Assembly (NCBI RefSeq): GCF_947500795.1
Contig: NZ_CANMTE010000002.1
Coordinates: 310,001-374,000, forward strand
Length of the DNA: 64,000 nucleotides
Direction of reading: 5' to 3'
DNA from: an uncultured Gelidibacter sp.
GTDB lineage: Bacteria > Bacteroidota > Bacteroidia > Flavobacteriales > Flavobacteriaceae
The notes beneath the pieces were generated by a model. The model was not told the origin of the DNA. It searched no databases and saw only the letters and a list, made by a program, of their open reading frames with translations. Positions 1 through 9,947 of this stretch are shown piece by piece. Both the position numbers and the translations under genes were made by a program. Each line of letters starts with the position of its first letter. The stretch's first letter is position 1.

Positions 1-403
1 CTGTAATCCATCCTTCTTCAAATGCCTTTTCGACAATGTTTTTCTCGATGTTTTCTATGGAAACCGGATCTTCATTAATGCCTAAAACACAAGCCTCTTC
101 ACATGGAGCCGGACATAATCTACCTGTGAATTCTGGGAAGTTGTTGGTGGAATGTAAAATTTGCGCAGCCTCTTTCCAACGGCCTTTGTACACTTTATCA
201 TTAAAATCAGGAATCAAATTCCCTAAGGGGCAGCCACTATGGCAAAAGGGAATGCCACAATCCATACAGCGTGCGCCTTGTTCTTTTACTTTTTTCTCCT
301 CTAACGGAATGGTGAATTCCTTATAATTTTCCAATCGTTCTTCAACCGCTAAGTAAGGCTCGTCAACTCTCTCGTATTCTAAAAATCCTGTTATCTTTCC
401 CAT
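1..403 (-). CDS. gltD: Glutamate synthase small subunit, N-terminal part (cut by window edge)
   Basis: Only the first 134 codons are inside the window; the gene runs off the left edge. GltD passes electrons from NADPH through FAD and iron-sulfur clusters to the GltB subunit for glutamate synthesis. The visible part is the N-terminal Fe-S domain: Cys46, 49, 54 and 58 form a CxxCx4Cx3C set and Cys97, 101 and 105 a second group ([10 protein letters not shown]). These are typical ligands of the two [4Fe-4S] clusters of the GltD/DPYD family. The ATG at 401-403 gives the family-typical start [10 protein letters not shown]. It lies 34 bases after the gltB stop on the same strand, so the two are almost certainly co-transcribed. 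The identification is secure although the flavin domain is not visible. Confidence 0.95.
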   Translation of the reverse strand, partial: MGKITGFLEYERVDEPYLAVEERLENYKEFTIPLEEKKVKEQGARCMDCGIPFCHSGCPLGNLIPDFNDKVYKGRWKEAAQILHSTNNFPEFTGRLCPAPCEEACVLGINEDPVSIENIEKNIVEKAFEEGWIT

Positions 404-437
404 AGGTGTGCTCCGCGCAAACGGAAATCTTTTTCAA

Positions 438-3400
438 TTAAACAACTACTTTATTTTCTTCTTCCAATCTTTTCAAAGCTTGCTTATATTCTTCAGGCAT
501 TACCTTGATGAATTTCGGCAATTCTTTCTGCCAGTTTTCCAAAAGGCGTTGTGCCAAAGGACTCAATGTGGCATTGTAATGATTTTCGACTAGGTTTTTC
601 AATTCGGCGCCATCTTCTGCGGAAGCGACAGGCTCTAAATTCAAACCTTCCTTATTGCATTTTTTATCGAAGGTGTTGTTTGGGTCATAAACATAAGCGA
701 TGCCACCACTCATACCGGCACCAAAATTCCGTCCGACGTCGCCTAAAATAACGGCTCGCCCACCTGTCATGTATTCACAACCATGGTCGCCAATGCCCTC
801 AACAACCGCATGTGCACCAGAATTTCTGACACAAAAGCGTTCGCCTGCTTTTCCATTAATATACACTTCACCGCTGGTAGCGCCATATAAGGCTACATTA
901 CCAATGATGATATTGTCTTCTGGAACGATGGTGGATTCCTCAGGCACCTTGACACTTATTTTAGCACCGGAAAGTCCTTTTCCTAAGTAATCATTAGTAT
1001 TTCCGTTAACTACTAATGTTAGTCCTTTAGTGGCAAATGCGCCAAAACTCTGTCCTGCCGATCCTGTAAAATTGATTTTTAAAGTGTTTTCTGGTAGACC
1101 TTGTGCACCATAAATTTTAGAAATTTCATTACTTAAAATCGCTCCAAAAGCTCGATCTCTATTATTGATTTTTGATTCGATGACCGTTTTTTCCTTTCGG
1201 AATAGGGCAGGATGCGCTTGACTTATAATCTTGAAATCCAATGCTTTTTCCAGCTGGTGATCTTGTTTTTCAGTATTGTAGAGTTTGGTGCCTTCAGGCG
1301 TAATGACTTGATGTAGGATAGGTGATAAATCCAATCCTAAAGATTTGTAATGGTTAATGGTGTTGTTGCGGTCTAGTTTTTGAACCTGGCCAACCATTTC
1401 ATTGATGGTTCTAAATCCAAGCTCAGCCATGATTTCACGTAATTCCTGTGCTACGAAATACATGAAGTTGACCACATGTTCCGGTTTGCCTTGAAACTTT
1501 TTACGGAGTTCAGGGTTTTGAGTCGCGATGCCCACCGGACACGTGTTTAAGTGACACACACGCATCATGACACATCCTGAGGCTACCAAAGGTGCCGTAG
1601 CAAAACCGAATTCCTCAGCGCCTAATAAACAAGCTATGGCCACATCGCGCCCAGTTTTCATTTGTCCGTCGCACTCCAAAACCACACGATTTCTTAAATT
1701 ATTCATCACCAAAGTTTGTTGGGCTTCGGCGAGTCCTAATTCCCAAGGTAATCCGGCGTGTTTTAATGAGGTTAATGGTGATGCACCAGTTCCGCCATCA
1801 TGACCAGAAATTAGAATCACATCGCCTTTGGCTTTCGCAACCCCAGCGGCAACCGTACCGATACCGACTTCAGAAACCAATTTCACATTGATCCGTGCCT
1901 CACGATTGGCCGATTTTAAATCGTAAATCAGTTGGGATAAATCTTCTATTGAATAAATATCATGATGCGGTGGTGGTGAAATTAAACCCACATAGGGAGT
2001 GGAGTTTCTCGTTTTAGCAATATCAGGATTCACTTTAGGACCCGGTAATTGGCCACCTTCCCCAGGTTTTGCGCCTTGTGCCATTTTAATTTGAATCTCG
2101 GATGCACTTGTCAAGTAATTGGAAGTTACCCCAAAACGTCCAGAAGCCACTTGTTTTATGGCCGAGTTTTTCCAATCGCCGTTGGCATCCTTATAAAAAC
2201 GTTCTTCATCTTCGCCACCTTCGCCTGAATTGCTTTTTCCGCCAATCCGGTTCATCGCAATGGCCAAATTCTCATGCGCTTCCTTGCTAATGGAACCGTA
2301 AGACATGGCACCCGTTTTAAATCGCTTTACAATTTCTGTCCACGGCTCTACCTCAGATAACGGAATAGGATCATAATTGGTAAACTCAAACAGGCCTCGA
2401 ATGGTCATCAATTGTTTGGTCTGCTCATTGATTAAGTCGGAATATTCCTTAAACGTTGCAGGCTTATTGTTTCTTACAGATTCCTGAAGTTTGGCGACGG
2501 TTAACGGATTAAAAGCATGTTTTTCGCCATTGCGACGCCATTTATAATTGCCTCCAAATACTAAGCCTAAGTCGCCATCCACTTCGTTGTGATGGTAAGC
2601 CTGTCGGTGACGTTTTGAAATTTCTTTCTCAATTTCCCTTAAGCCGATACCTTGAATTCGGGTAACCGTATTTGGGAAATAATTAGTGACCACTGTGGTG
2701 TTCAGGCCGACACATTCAAAAAGTTGCGAGCCGCGGTAGGAGTTAAGCGTGGAAATTCCGATTTTGTTCATCACTTTAAGAATGCCCATACCAATAGCTT
2801 TGTTGTAATTCTTAATAGCAGTAATGTAATCTAAGCCATCAATATCCCGTTTTTCAATTTGCTCTTGTACAATTTCATTAACAATATATGGATTTATAGC
2901 ACTTGCGCCATAGCCAAATAACAGTGCAAAGTGGTGCACTTCACGAGGTTCAGCTGATTCAATAATTATGCTGACTTTGGCACGCTTACCTATTTTGTAC
3001 AATTCATGATTTACATACGAACAGGCCATCAATGCAGGGATTGGAGCCATTTTTTCATTTACGCCTCTATCCGATAGAATAATGATATTGCCGCCATCAT
3101 CAATCGCTTGAGATGCTGTTTTAACCAGATTTAGGAGCGCGCGCTCCAACTCATTCAAACCTTTATCAACTTCATATAGAATAGGAATCGTCGTGACTAC
3201 AAAATCAGGATTTTGAGTGTAATTTTTAATTTTATCGAGATCATGCTTGGAAATAACTGGATTTTGGATTTTCAATTTTCGACATTGATCTTCGTTAATT
3301 TTAAAAATATTAGTGTCGCTTCCTAAGGTCAAGCTGATATCCGTAATCAGTTTTTCACGAATGCCGTCTAACGGCGGATTGGTAACCTGTGCGAACAATT

Positions 3401-4943
3401 GTTTGAAGTAATTATAAAGCAGCTGTGGCTTTTCTGATAGAATGGCAATAGGTGCATCATTCCCCATAGAGCCAATAGGTTCTTTGCCTAGTTGCGCCAT
3501 AGGTTTGATGATGACGCTTAAATCTTCTTCAGTATATCCAAAAACAATTTGACGTTTTAATAAAGGATCTTCATCGTGTTTTATGTCTCCTTTTTTAGCT
3601 GGAATATCTGCCAGATGCACTAAGTTTTTCTGCAACCACGCTTGGTAAGGATGCTTGGAAACAATCGCTTCTTTAACCTCCTCATCTTTGATGATACGCC
3701 CTTGATTCATGTCTACCAAAAACATTTTGCCGGGTTCCAATCGGCCGTGATGTTCCACATTTTTAGGATCGATGTCAATCACACCAGTTTCCGAAGACAT
3801 CACCACAAATCCATCTTTGGTAACTGTGTAGCGCGAAGGACGCAAACCATTTCTGTCTAGCACCGCACCGATATAATTACCATCCGTAAACGGAATGGAT
3901 GCTGGGCCATCCCATGGTTCCATAATACAGGAATTGTATTCGTAAAATGCTTTTTTAGCGTCAGACATTTCAGGGTTTTTCTCCCATGCTTCGGGCACGA
4001 GCATCATCATGACTTCAGGTAAAGATCGGCCGGTCATCAGGAGTAATTCGACCACCATATCCATTTGTGCGGAATCCGATTTGCCGGGAAGGATGATTGG
4101 GAAGATGCTTTTGATCTCGTCCCCAAACCAATCGCTTTCCATTAATTCCTGTCGAGACAAAGTGCGGCTAACGTTGCCTCTCAAGGTGTTGATTTCCCCA
4201 TTATGACACATGTATCTAAAAGGTTGCGCCAAATCCCAAGTAGGGAAGGTGTTGGTTGAAAAGCGCTGATGCACCAAGGCCAAACGGGTCACTAATGATG
4301 GATCTTGAAGATCTTTATAATACAGCTTAATATCTTCCGGTACCAAAAGCCCTTTAAAAATAATGATTTTGGTAGATAAACTAGGTAGGTAAAAACGTGC
4401 GCTTTCTGAGAGTTTGGAAGCGTTAATATGATGTTCTGCTTGCTTTCTGGCAATGAATAATTTGAGATTGAAGTTAAATTCGTCTTGCTGTGCATCAGCT
4501 TTTCCAATAAATACTTGCTTTACGTAGGGTTCAGTCAGTGCGGCGACACTGCCTAATACACTAGCGTCTACAGGTACATCTCGCCATCCTATAATATGAA
4601 GGCCTTGTGCTTTTATATAGTGTTCGAATTTTTCGATGCAATAGTTGCGTTGGTTTTCTTTTTTAGGAAGAAATACGTTGCTTACTGCATAATCACCAAA
4701 TTTTGGTAAGCTGAAGTCGCAGTTTTTCATGAAGAAGTCGTGAGGAATATCGATTAAGATTCCGGCACCATCACCAGTTTTACCGTCAGAACTTACAGCG
4801 CCTCTATGCTCTAATTTTTCCAAAATTTCGAGCGCTTTATGAATAATGGTATTGGAGGTGTTTCCTTTTAAGCTACATATAAATCCGGCGCCACAATTGT
4901 CATGTTCAAATTCTGGTAAATAAAGTCCTTGTTGCTTCAGCAT
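438..4943 (-). CDS. gltB: Glutamate synthase large subunit
   Basis: A 1501-residue GOGAT alpha subunit, the normal full length. It converts glutamine plus 2-oxoglutarate to two glutamates. The N-terminal class II amidotransferase domain has its likely catalytic cysteine at Cys17 (DNCGAGF), so a 16-residue propeptide would be removed. The FMN/synthase domain follows in the middle (GAMSYGSIS, GEGGED motifs), with the [3Fe-4S] ligands Cys1124, Cys1130 and Cys1135 (GCVMMRVCHLNTCPVG). The C-terminal beta-helix carries glycine-rich repeats around residues 1280-1440. gltD follows directly downstream. It is the first gene after a 415-base gap, so the promoter should lie there, though I could not identify it. 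Confidence 0.97.
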   Translation of the reverse strand: MLKQQGLYLPEFEHDNCGAGFICSLKGNTSNTIIHKALEILEKLEHRGAVSSDGKTGDGAGILIDIPHDFFMKNCDFSLPKFGDYAVSNVFLPKKENQRNYCIEKFEHYIKAQGLHIIGWRDVPVDASVLGSVAALTEPYVKQVFIGKADAQQDEFNFNLKLFIARKQAEHHINASKLSESARFYLPSLSTKIIIFKGLLVPEDIKLYYKDLQDPSLVTRLALVHQRFSTNTFPTWDLAQPFRYMCHNGEINTLRGNVSRTLSRQELMESDWFGDEIKSIFPIILPGKSDSAQMDMVVELLLMTGRSLPEVMMMLVPEAWEKNPEMSDAKKAFYEYNSCIMEPWDGPASIPFTDGNYIGAVLDRNGLRPSRYTVTKDGFVVMSSETGVIDIDPKNVEHHGRLEPGKMFLVDMNQGRIIKDEEVKEAIVSKHPYQAWLQKNLVHLADIPAKKGDIKHDEDPLLKRQIVFGYTEEDLSVIIKPMAQLGKEPIGSMGNDAPIAILSEKPQLLYNYFKQLFAQVTNPPLDGIREKLITDISLTLGSDTNIFKINEDQCRKLKIQNPVISKHDLDKIKNYTQNPDFVVTTIPILYEVDKGLNELERALLNLVKTASQAIDDGGNIIILSDRGVNEKMAPIPALMACSYVNHELYKIGKRAKVSIIIESAEPREVHHFALLFGYGASAINPYIVNEIVQEQIEKRDIDGLDYITAIKNYNKAIGMGILKVMNKIGISTLNSYRGSQLFECVGLNTTVVTNYFPNTVTRIQGIGLREIEKEISKRHRQAYHHNEVDGDLGLVFGGNYKWRRNGEKHAFNPLTVAKLQESVRNNKPATFKEYSDLINEQTKQLMTIRGLFEFTNYDPIPLSEVEPWTEIVKRFKTGAMSYGSISKEAHENLAIAMNRIGGKSNSGEGGEDEERFYKDANGDWKNSAIKQVASGRFGVTSNYLTSASEIQIKMAQGAKPGEGGQLPGPKVNPDIAKTRNSTPYVGLISPPPHHDIYSIEDLSQLIYDLKSANREARINVKLVSEVGIGTVAAGVAKAKGDVILISGHDGGTGASPLTSLKHAGLPWELGLAEAQQTLVMNNLRNRVVLECDGQMKTGRDVAIACLLGAEEFGFATAPLVASGCVMMRVCHLNTCPVGIATQNPELRKKFQGKPEHVVNFMYFVAQELREIMAELGFRTINEMVGQVQKLDRNNTINHYKSLGLDLSPILHQVITPEGTKLYNTEKQDHQLEKALDFKIISQAHPALFRKEKTVIESKINNRDRAFGAILSNEISKIYGAQGLPENTLKINFTGSAGQSFGAFATKGLTLVVNGNTNDYLGKGLSGAKISVKVPEESTIVPEDNIIIGNVALYGATSGEVYINGKAGERFCVRNSGAHAVVEGIGDHGCEYMTGGRAVILGDVGRNFGAGMSGGIAYVYDPNNTFDKKCNKEGLNLEPVASAEDGAELKNLVENHYNATLSPLAQRLLENWQKELPKFIKVMPEEYKQALKRLEEENKVVV

Positions 4944-5358
4944 AATTCAGAAAATTTAGTGGTTTTTAACCTTTAAAAGTTATCTAATGTATGAGTAAAA
5001 ATTTCCGGATGAAAGCGAGGACTTCATTTTTCCGAGATTGACAATGAGAGCATTTTAAATTATGGGATGCTGAATTTGGTAGGGCACAAATTATTAAATT
5101 GTTAATGCATAAAATTTATCTAATTCCTGTTTTTGTTAAATTTTATTTAGAAGAAATTATTTTTTAGAGAATTTATTTGTTTATAAATTCACTTTTGAAG
5201 AGAATACTATAATTGTATTTTTAGTGCTGTTTTTGGAGATTTTGGAGATGTGACTGGGTAGGACATCTCTCTAAGAAAAGACAGATTTTAATCACCAAAA
5301 AACCCTCAACACATATCTTGTTGAGGGTTTAAATTTATAAATTGAGTTGCTTGTATGT
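4944..5358. other. Intergenic region between gltB and ppc
   Basis: These 415 bases are very AT-rich and contain no convincing gene. They should hold the gltB promoter and leader, because gltB is read leftward from 4943. The only clear element is the terminator hairpin at 5295-5330 belonging to ppc. I found no sequence matching the Bacteroidota TAnnTTTG -7 element upstream of gltB. Confidence 0.6.
5295..5330 (-). terminator. Rho-independent terminator of ppc
   Basis: An 11-base-pair perfect stem (AAACCCTCAAC at 5300-5310 with GTTGAGGGTTT at 5320-5330) encloses a 9-base loop. On the minus strand it is followed by a run of T (5297-5302 read in reverse). It lies 29 bases after the ppc stop codon, in the right orientation to end that transcript. 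Confidence 0.85.
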
Positions 5359-7938
5359 TTAAGCCGAATTTCTACTCGCGTTGATATTCCCAAATAATGA
5401 TCGCATCACAATTTTTTCATAAACTGCGATTTGTGCTTCATCTTTAGGCGACTCTTTTTCAAGTTCCTGAATTTTTCTCAACGCAAATTGCTGAATAGTT
5501 AAAAGCGGCAAGACTATCGATTCCCTCATATTGATGGAGGCTTTACCTGCTGGCTCTTCCTGCATCAATTCTGTATAGCCGGTTAACTTAAGAATCAAGC
5601 GTTTGGTGATGACATACTCGTCATGGATAATGTTCCAAAATTCGCCATATTCAGCATCATCAGCCATGTATTTTGTCAAATCAAAGAACGATTTTGAAAG
5701 TGACATCATACTGTTTTCAATCAGCGTTTTGAAGAAGCTCGACGTTTTGAAAAGCTGTTGTACTTTTTCGAATTCCCCTGAATCTTCATAATGTTTCAAC
5801 GCTGTACCCACGCCAAAAAATCCTGGTACATTTTGTTTGAGTTGACTCCATGACCCTACAAACGGGATGGCTCTTAAATCTTCAAACACCAAACCTTCTG
5901 ATTTTCCACGTTTAGAAGGACGACTTCCAATATTAGTCTTAGCATAATATTTTAAAGTACTCATATTCTCCAAATACGAAATGAACTTTGGATGCGCTTT
6001 AAAATCGGCGTAAGCCTTATAGCTTAGCGTTGCTAAATTACCCATCACCTCTCTATTATCCTGTTTCATTCGTAAATCAGCATCACTCAAACTGTTATGG
6101 ATACCTGAACTTATCAGTTGTTCCAAGTTGTATTGCGACGAATCTAAAGTTCCAAAATTAGAACTTATCGTTTGACCCTGAATGGTCAATTGTACTTCTT
6201 TATCCTCAATAGTTGGTCCTAAAGACGCATAGAAATTGTGCGTTTTCCCACCGCCACGAGCAGGAGGACCGCCACGACCGTCAAAGAATATAACCGTCAC
6301 ATCATATTTACGAGAAATTTCAGTAAGTCGTTCTTTTGCCTTGTAAATAGCCCAATTGGCCATTAAATACCCGCCATCTTTAGTACCATCACTAAATCCG
6401 AGCATAATGGTTTGCTTATTGCCTCTAGATTTTAAATGTGCACTGTATTCAGGATTGGTATAAAGCTCTTCCATCACCACATGCGCGTTTTCCAAATCTG
6501 TAATAGTTTCGAAAAGTGGCCCAATATCCACCGTTAATTTATCTTGGAAGGCGACCAATTTCAACATGGCAAACAATTGCATGACATGCAGCGTGCTTTG
6601 ATTGTTGCTGATGATATATCTGTTTGAAGCGTGTTCGCCATTGTTTTCTTGAATGGTTTTAATCGCTTCAATAGTCTCTAAAGTTTTCAGTGTTTCTTCA
6701 TCGGTGATTAGCGATAAATCAATTTTTCCCTTCACTTTTGAAAGGATATCTACTTGCTCCTTATCTGTAAGTTCGAAATAATTCTTAGGAAAAATTGTAT
6801 TGCCAGTTGCCAATAAAGTTTCAACTAGATTTGTAAAAACTTTTTCGTGGGCACGACTGTCCTGACGGATATCCAAGGTTGAAAAGTGGAAGCCGAAAAG
6901 ATGGATTTTATTAAGAAGACTGTTTATTTCCGAGAGGTATAACGATTGATGTTCCTCAATTATGATGTCTTTGACCGAGTTTAATTCTGCTTTGAAACTT
7001 TCGAGAGTCAAGTCAGAAGGATTACCAATCATTAACTCATACAGCTCTTTTTCGAGGACTGACATGCGTTCTTCAATATTGGTAAACGTTAGCTTTCGCT
7101 TCAATCTTCTAATATCACGATAGTAATTTTTAATAATGGTTTCCTTCAAACGTGCCGCTACCTTAAGGGTGATTTCAGGTGTTACAAAAGGATTTCCATC
7201 TCTGTCTCCTCCTGGCCAGAAACCGACATTGATGATGTTGTTATCAATCTGCTTCCCGTCAAAAATATTCTGTTGGATATAGTCATAGATATCTCCAAAC
7301 GATTTATAGAATACGTTTTCCAAGTACCAGATTAAACTGATGGCTTCATCATAAGGCGTTGGTTTTTTATGTTTAAAAAATGGCGTTTTCCCGAGTTGTG
7401 CAAGCAAATCATTAATGCGAAGCAAGTCATTTTCCTTAATGGCTTCGGTTAAATCTGTAATAATTCCCAATACTGATCCTGGGTAGAATTGTGTTGGATG
7501 CGCGGTTAAAACGATGCGAACCTTGAATTCTTCCAAATACTTTTGAAGCAATTCCATTTTATTTTCAGCCGTGACACTTTCCTTTAAACTTCTTAAAGTC
7601 CCAATCCCGTCCATATTATTGACTTTTGGGAATGCGGCATCTTCAATGGCATCAAACAACACCACTTGGCGTTCAATATATTGAATGAAGCGAAACAAGA
7701 GGTTGATCTGACTTTCCGGTGAGCGTCGCGCTTGGTATTTCTTGAAAAAAGAATTGACAATTGTTGTAGGGTCCTCACCAGCTTCAAATCCTTTCTGGCA
7801 GGTTTCATGGAACAAAGGCAGTAAGACACCGGTTTTGGTAACGGCATCAAAAGGCAAGGTCATGAAAATACCGTTATAGATTTGATATTTTGATAAAACA
7901 CTTTGATTAAATCGAGTTAATTTAGGCTGTGTTGACAT
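5359..7938 (-). CDS. ppc: Phosphoenolpyruvate carboxylase
   Basis: An 859-residue PEPC that fixes bicarbonate onto PEP to give oxaloacetate and so refills the TCA cycle in the cytoplasm. The catalytic His147 lies in TAHPTQ. A second signature is seen as GFSDGTKDGGY near residue 510. The glycine/arginine loop near residue 555 reads GRGGPPARGGG, where many PEPCs have GRGG-x-x-GRGGGP, so the second arginine glycine pair is preceded by Ala and the final Pro is missing. RAIPFVGSWSQ and the product-site region follow. Length is close to the bacterial norm (about 880). The gene stands alone, with its own terminator and a 172-base gap upstream. It sits beside gltBD, which consumes 2-oxoglutarate drained from the TCA cycle; functional coupling is inference. 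Confidence 0.95.
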   Translation of the reverse strand: MSTQPKLTRFNQSVLSKYQIYNGIFMTLPFDAVTKTGVLLPLFHETCQKGFEAGEDPTTIVNSFFKKYQARRSPESQINLLFRFIQYIERQVVLFDAIEDAAFPKVNNMDGIGTLRSLKESVTAENKMELLQKYLEEFKVRIVLTAHPTQFYPGSVLGIITDLTEAIKENDLLRINDLLAQLGKTPFFKHKKPTPYDEAISLIWYLENVFYKSFGDIYDYIQQNIFDGKQIDNNIINVGFWPGGDRDGNPFVTPEITLKVAARLKETIIKNYYRDIRRLKRKLTFTNIEERMSVLEKELYELMIGNPSDLTLESFKAELNSVKDIIIEEHQSLYLSEINSLLNKIHLFGFHFSTLDIRQDSRAHEKVFTNLVETLLATGNTIFPKNYFELTDKEQVDILSKVKGKIDLSLITDEETLKTLETIEAIKTIQENNGEHASNRYIISNNQSTLHVMQLFAMLKLVAFQDKLTVDIGPLFETITDLENAHVVMEELYTNPEYSAHLKSRGNKQTIMLGFSDGTKDGGYLMANWAIYKAKERLTEISRKYDVTVIFFDGRGGPPARGGGKTHNFYASLGPTIEDKEVQLTIQGQTISSNFGTLDSSQYNLEQLISSGIHNSLSDADLRMKQDNREVMGNLATLSYKAYADFKAHPKFISYLENMSTLKYYAKTNIGSRPSKRGKSEGLVFEDLRAIPFVGSWSQLKQNVPGFFGVGTALKHYEDSGEFEKVQQLFKTSSFFKTLIENSMMSLSKSFFDLTKYMADDAEYGEFWNIIHDEYVITKRLILKLTGYTELMQEEPAGKASINMRESIVLPLLTIQQFALRKIQELEKESPKDEAQIAVYEKIVMRSLFGNINASRNSA

Positions 7939-8110
7939 GTTGTGAAAGTTATTTGAACCTTTAAAATTACTAAAGGTAATCGTAACAAGATTACCTATTC
8001 GGTATTTTTACTGAATAAAGAAATTATTCAGCGGTACATTTAGGATATCGTAATAAACCGGACTCCTGGTAATGAAATTATAGTCTTTATAAAGTCGAAG
8101 TAGGAACCAA

Positions 8111-9922
8111 TTACGTTTTGAGCATGGTAGATAGTGATAAGGTGCCCACGACTAATAAGATTAATGATAATAATCCACCAATAATTAAAAAGTGCCTGAA
8201 TTTATAGGCGCCTGTTCCATAAATGAGCGTGTTGGTTTGATAACCCATAGGTGTGAAGAAACTAAAATTGGCGGCGAACATAACGGCAAGAATAAACGGT
8301 TTTGCCGGTAAATCTAATCCAGCGGCGAGGGTAATGGCTATAGGTGTTATAATAACGGCAGTGGCGTTGTTAGAGATAAATCCACTCATAATCATGGTAA
8401 TTCCGAAAAGCACTCCTAAAATAATAATGTTGTTCTGACCCGTAAGAAAGTCTAACAATAGCTCCGCAATCCACGTGTCTGTTCCCGAATTGTGCATGGC
8501 AATACCCAAGGGAATCATACCCGCCAATAGAAAAATAATTTGCCAGTTGACCTTTTTATAAATCTTCGATAAATTGATACAATCCGTTATAAGAAGTAAA
8601 GCTACGCCCGATAAGGTACTGGTAAGAATGGTCAAAATTCCACTTGCGGCCAAGCCGATAACCATTATTAACGCAATAAAACTAATGGCACGTTTGTAAG
8701 GATTAATCTTATAATCCTCTTCATGATGGCGCAACACCACCGTATTATCTAAAGAATATAAATGCTGTATTTCATCTTGTTTAGCTTTAAGGAGAAGTTT
8801 GTCGCCAGCTTGTAAATTGGTGTTTTTTATGATTTTTGGAAAATTGAGGCGCATCCCTTTTTGAAACTGTCTTCTATTTTGAATGCCCAATGGACGGGCC
8901 ACATTATACAGCAGATTTTTAATTTCAGAAAAGGATTTATCAATGAATTCAGATCCGGGTAAAATCAGCAATTCAATATAACTATAAGCGTTGTTCTTGG
9001 ATTTTTCGGTCTCGGTTTCATCTGAAATGTGCAATTCATTCTCATCAGTAAGGGTGAACTCGTTTTTTGGAAACGACTCATAGGCTTTAATATCGCTTAA
9101 GACAAATAGTTTATCTTGAGCTCTTAAGGTGGTATTCGGACCTGGATTGTCATTCACAATATCATCGCGAATAAGCTTCAATACACGGACATCAGGGTTT
9201 TTGTAAAATTTAGCATCAGATAATGCCGTACCAATAAGTTTGGATTCTGATTTGACAGTTAACGTAAACAGGAAGGTGTTGTCAACATAAGTTTCTGTAA
9301 GTTCATCACCATTTGTTTTTGGTAACCATCGGCTTGCAATGGTCATAAACACAATGCCTACGCCCAAAAGAATAAGGCCATAAATGCTAAATTCAAAGAA
9401 TGAAAACTGCTCTGCACCCAATTTTTTTGAAACGGAATTCACCAAGATGTTGGTTGAGGTTCCCATCAGCGTACAGCTTCCTCCAAGAATACCTGCAAAG
9501 GAGATGGGCATTAGTAATTTGGGAGCAGAAAAATTATACTTCTCTGAAAGCTGTGCAATAATTTTTATAAGAATGACGACAACGGCGGTAGTACTAATGA
9601 AAGCTGAAATGGAGGCAGCAATCATCATAAAAACTGGCACCATCAAAACGATTGGCAAGATTTTTAATCTCTTAATAGATTGGGTTAAAAGATCGATAAC
9701 GCCATTATCTTCTAGCCCAATCGCTAAAATCATGAGCATTAAAATGGTGATTGTTGCGGGGCTCGAAAACCCGCTAATCGCTTCTTCTGGTGATGTTAAT
9801 CCTGATAAAACCAATGCCACAATAATAAGAAATGCGATCTTATCAATAGGCAAAGCTTCGGTTGCAAAGAGTAGAATGGTGACTCCTAGAATGATAAACA
9901 CAAGGATGATTTCAAAACTCAT
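8111..9922 (-). CDS. SLC13-family (DASS/CitT-like) membrane transporter with RCK_C domains
   Basis: A 603-residue inner-membrane protein. The N-terminal half (about 1-200) and C-terminal part (about 405-600) are strings of hydrophobic helices typical of the SLC13/ArsB-NhaD superfamily. Between them, about residues 205-390, is a soluble region that looks like two RCK_C (TrkA-C) domains (for example DKLFVLSDIKAYE and GDKLLLKAKQDEI). This architecture is widespread in bacteria and is usually annotated as an anion (sulfate, dicarboxylate) permease. The substrate cannot be read from sequence. It begins 25 bases after the stop of the 1235-residue lipoprotein gene, so the two may share a transcript. 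Confidence 0.88.
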   Translation of the reverse strand: MSFEIILVFIILGVTILLFATEALPIDKIAFLIIVALVLSGLTSPEEAISGFSSPATITILMLMILAIGLEDNGVIDLLTQSIKRLKILPIVLMVPVFMMIAASISAFISTTAVVVILIKIIAQLSEKYNFSAPKLLMPISFAGILGGSCTLMGTSTNILVNSVSKKLGAEQFSFFEFSIYGLILLGVGIVFMTIASRWLPKTNGDELTETYVDNTFLFTLTVKSESKLIGTALSDAKFYKNPDVRVLKLIRDDIVNDNPGPNTTLRAQDKLFVLSDIKAYESFPKNEFTLTDENELHISDETETEKSKNNAYSYIELLILPGSEFIDKSFSEIKNLLYNVARPLGIQNRRQFQKGMRLNFPKIIKNTNLQAGDKLLLKAKQDEIQHLYSLDNTVVLRHHEEDYKINPYKRAISFIALIMVIGLAASGILTILTSTLSGVALLLITDCINLSKIYKKVNWQIIFLLAGMIPLGIAMHNSGTDTWIAELLLDFLTGQNNIIILGVLFGITMIMSGFISNNATAVIITPIAITLAAGLDLPAKPFILAVMFAANFSFFTPMGYQTNTLIYGTGAYKFRHFLIIGGLLSLILLVVGTLSLSTMLKT

Positions 9923-9947
9923 AACAACGCATATTTAAGCGGACTAA

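Noticed and set aside
9384-9938. A 184-codon plus-strand open frame opposite the SLC13 transporter gene
   Set aside because: It lies wholly opposite the highly convincing transporter gene (and slightly beyond its start), with a composition expected of an antisense shadow; it resembles no known family.
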